Assembly (NCBI GenBank): GCA_965151315.1
Contig: CBCTZG010000003.1
Location: 12,782-76,781 of the forward strand
Origin: Avimonoglobus sp965151315
Lineage (GTDB): Bacteria; Bacillota; Clostridia; UBA1381
Direction: 5' to 3'
DNA: 64,000 bases
Below, one piece after another: positions 61,950 through 64,000 of the stretch. Position 1 is the first letter of the stretch. Every line of letters begins with the position of its first letter. The notes below the pieces were generated by a model. The model saw nothing but the letters and a program-made list of their open reading frames with translations, did no database searches and had not been told where the DNA came from. Position numbers and translations under genes: made by a program.

Positions 61950-63863
61950 TCATTCAATTTCCGGGTTCCAATTCTGTATATTGTAAATATAGTCCTTGTT
62001 CATCTCGTTGAATTTCATGTTCCATTCTTCCATAGTTTCCTCGGTCAATCCATTGCTTTCCACAATATCCACCATGTCCTGGTATAGAAGATCGAACTCC
62101 TGATCGTCCCTGGCAGTAAAAATCATCTGTATGGCCGTTTCCGAGGCTTGCCGAGCATCCCAAAATTTCTGCACACCCTCCACATACTGGGCCCAGCTCC
62201 ATATATTCCAGCGCAGCTTCACCACCGGCATTTCCGGCTGCTTGGCAATCACGCTGGAATTCCAGGCCATCGTATATAACGTAGCGCGCCGCTGGGGCAG
62301 CCTTGCATACATCAGCCTGGGGTCGTAAATATTTGCCCGGGTAGCAAAATGCTCCAGGGAAGGCCACACAGCAAACCCGTAATCAGCCAAAGCTTCCTGG
62401 CTGCCGCTATCGATCATGTCTGCTTCCATTTTGGGATCGGTATAAACCAAAATACCATCTTCTGTTTCTGTATAAAGCCCGCTTTTTTTCGGGCCGTAAT
62501 AGCTGTATTTCATTCCAGCGTCCGAATAGAAAAAGTCCAAAAAACGGATAATCTGCTCTAAATCCTGTTCCTGGATCCGCTCCGATTTAAAAATCGTAAT
62601 CCGCAGCCCATCATATACGCTGGATGGCTCTTGCGCCTGGCCGAACCGCCGCGCGTCCATAGGCACGTCGATCAAAACCTTCCGATAAGAAAAATTTTTG
62701 CCCGCCGCCCGAAGAGCCTGGTCTGTGGGTGGTTCCTCCAGTCCGTAAATTATGGCGTACTCGCCGTTATTTTTCTTTCTCTCAAATTCCGCCCGGTCAT
62801 CGGTAATCGCTTCCGGCGCGGCAAGCCCATCACGGACCAGCTCGTTGTAAAACCGCAGAAGCTCTTTAAACCACGGCTGCTTCATAGTCGGCAAAATTTT
62901 TTGCTGCTCCATATCGTAATAGGAAAAATAAGAAATATTGTATGCGCCAACCAGGCAGCTCAGCTCAGACAATAGGCTCCAGTTGTCCGTGCCGTTATGG
63001 GTATAAAAGGGCCAAATCTTGCGGCCATCCTCTTGTAGGTTTAAGCTGTTGATCTGTTCTAAAAACCGCCGGAAATCCGCAAGCCCCGTGATCTTAAAAT
63101 CCTGCAGCTCCGCCGGTGAAAACGTGCCCTGGGTAATGTACTGATCCAGGATTTGCGCCTGGGTCTTGCACTGTGGATACAGCGCCGTCAGGATATCGTC
63201 CCGTACCCAGATCCAGCCCCTCGATTCCGCCGGCCCCAATACGCTTTGATATTTTTCCCGGCTGAAATCCGGGTCTATGTATTGATATGCGCTTTCTGTA
63301 CATTTGGGAAAAAAGTAAAGCTTATCGTCCGCCTTTAAATCTTCATAAGCCGCTCGGGACTGTTCGCTGGCATTAACAATTTTCATTAAGTTCGTGGCAT
63401 ATTTAGGGATCAGGTCCGTCAAATCGTAGATCTTGTCCGCTTTAATCAGCCGGGCCTGCAGGTTTAAATCCAGGTCGAAAGCAATATCCGGGAATTCATC
63501 CTTGGCAATCAGCTTGGAGATCTTCACATCCCCGCTTTCCCCGTTGTTATCAAAGGATTTCTCTTCGTTAACGGTAATCCCGGAGACCCGTTTCAGTTCC
63601 TCCCGGAATAAATCCGTCTTGGCGGTCTTTCCCCGGTCTGGCGCCCAGGTGCCGTGGCAGTACCAGGTGATCAGGTCGAATTGTTTCCCTGTCCAATCGG
63701 GCATTTCGTCAATACAGTCCACCGTATTGCCCAGTTCATTGATTTTCCCTGGCAGCGGCGGATATACCGCCGCCTGCTCCGGGCGGCAGCCTGCAACGGT
63801 TCCAAAAAGCAAAATGCCGCTTAAAAAAGCGGCATGTTGTTTCCTGATACTTCGCAATCCCAT
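61950..63863 (-). CDS. extracellular solute-binding lipoprotein, 637 aa
   Basis: Lipoprotein signal peptide with lipobox TVAGC (Cys near residue 25), then a periplasmic-binding-type fold of family 1 as found with sugar ABC importers (LITWYCHGTWAPD start; DEFPDIAFDL; YDLTDLIPKY; AEFERKKNNGEYAIIYG; FLDFFYSDAGMKYSYYGPKKSGLY). At ~640 residues it belongs to the long oligosaccharide-binding class (LplA-like). No permease or ATPase genes are in the window; they may lie beyond the right edge. ATG at 63863 with AGGAGG 8 nt upstream. Confidence 0.9.
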   Translation of the reverse strand: MGLRSIRKQHAAFLSGILLFGTVAGCRPEQAAVYPPLPGKINELGNTVDCIDEMPDWTGKQFDLITWYCHGTWAPDRGKTAKTDLFREELKRVSGITVNEEKSFDNNGESGDVKISKLIAKDEFPDIAFDLDLNLQARLIKADKIYDLTDLIPKYATNLMKIVNASEQSRAAYEDLKADDKLYFFPKCTESAYQYIDPDFSREKYQSVLGPAESRGWIWVRDDILTALYPQCKTQAQILDQYITQGTFSPAELQDFKITGLADFRRFLEQINSLNLQEDGRKIWPFYTHNGTDNWSLLSELSCLVGAYNISYFSYYDMEQQKILPTMKQPWFKELLRFYNELVRDGLAAPEAITDDRAEFERKKNNGEYAIIYGLEEPPTDQALRAAGKNFSYRKVLIDVPMDARRFGQAQEPSSVYDGLRITIFKSERIQEQDLEQIIRFLDFFYSDAGMKYSYYGPKKSGLYTETEDGILVYTDPKMEADMIDSGSQEALADYGFAVWPSLEHFATRANIYDPRLMYARLPQRRATLYTMAWNSSVIAKQPEMPVVKLRWNIWSWAQYVEGVQKFWDARQASETAIQMIFTARDDQEFDLLYQDMVDIVESNGLTEETMEEWNMKFNEMNKDYIYNIQNWNPEIE

Positions 63864-64000
63864 ATCCCACGCCTCCTGCTTATTATTATATCGTTTTTTC
63901 AAGGTGAGATATATGATTTTTTTCTCAGTTTCTTATTATTTTTCCCATAAAGTGATTTGCTACGGGATTCTTTTCTTTATTGCGCAAATGCAGCTGGCAT
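63864..64000. other. upstream region of the solute-binding gene
   Basis: AT-rich, without a recognisable gene. A TATAAT (minus strand, 63890-63885) is present but lies too close to the start codon and lacks a -35, so I do not call it a promoter. Confidence 0.4.

Noticed and set aside
63885..63890. TATAAT box upstream of the solute-binding gene
   Set aside because: Too close to the ribosome binding site and without a -35 box.

Overview
The window looks like the chromosome of an anaerobic, endospore-forming Firmicute of the class Clostridia, with an integrated mobile element at the left end. The spore genes yqfC, yqfD, ylbJ and yqzL, the gene orders miaB-ylbF-family-mutS-mutL-miaA and yqfC-yqfD-phoH-ybeY-dgkA-era-yqzL-recO, oxygen-sensitive indolepyruvate:ferredoxin oxidoreductase, and S-layer-homology (SLH) proteins all point there. 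I cannot name a genus. The chromosome from about 9.7 kb on is visibly GC-richer than positions 1-9,680.

Region 1 (1-9,860): one end of an integrative and conjugative element (ICE), read leftward. It holds a huge DNA methylase/helicase-type protein cut by the window edge, small accessory proteins, a ParB-like protein and an 82-aa leader-proximal protein. These sit behind a leader with an attenuator-like terminator and a promoter whose -35 box lies in the neighbouring DNA. The most striking item is a complete tnpV gene, with its own ribosome binding site, nested in another frame inside the methylase/helicase gene. Beyond the element lie the 3' remnant of a tyrosine integrase and a tRNA-Ser(GGA) gene, the classic kind of attachment site.

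Region 2 (10.3-19.8 kb): housekeeping genes. A membrane nucleotide-sugar dehydratase, rpsT, a dCMP-deaminase-family gene and the recO/yqzL/era/dgkA/ybeY/phoH/yqfD/yqfC operon all read leftward; ylbJ is divergent.

Region 3 (19.8-26.9 kb): an aryl-acid module consisting of a sodium:solute symporter, two phenylacetate-CoA ligase paralogues flanking iorA-iorB, and an ACT-domain protein. Short repeats lie upstream of the symporter and a palindrome overlaps the ior promoter.

Region 4 (26.9-36.4 kb): the tRNA-modification and mismatch-repair operon miaB-ylbF family-mutS-mutL-miaA, with a divergent metallophosphoesterase/DUF2161 pair and a small membrane protein, then a decayed NPCBM-like gene.

Region 5 (36.8-44.6 kb): a cytoplasmic glycan operon of esterase, large GH2-family hydrolase, unknown 197-aa protein and GH94 phosphorylase, followed by a FeoA-like gene whose ribosome binding site lies in a 12-bp hairpin.

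Region 6 (44.7-63.9 kb): a leftward run of secreted proteins: a lipoprotein solute-binding protein, two large paralogous beta-helix proteins with copper-amine-oxidase-N domains and CBM6-like modules, a LamG/Ig-like protein, a tandem CBM6-like protein split by a frameshift, and two SLH-anchored proteins. A roughly 200-bp MITE-like palindromic element sits between the two beta-helix genes. With region 5 this suggests a cell-surface system that binds and cuts a complex polysaccharide outside and finishes oligosaccharides inside. The substrate cannot be read from the sequence.
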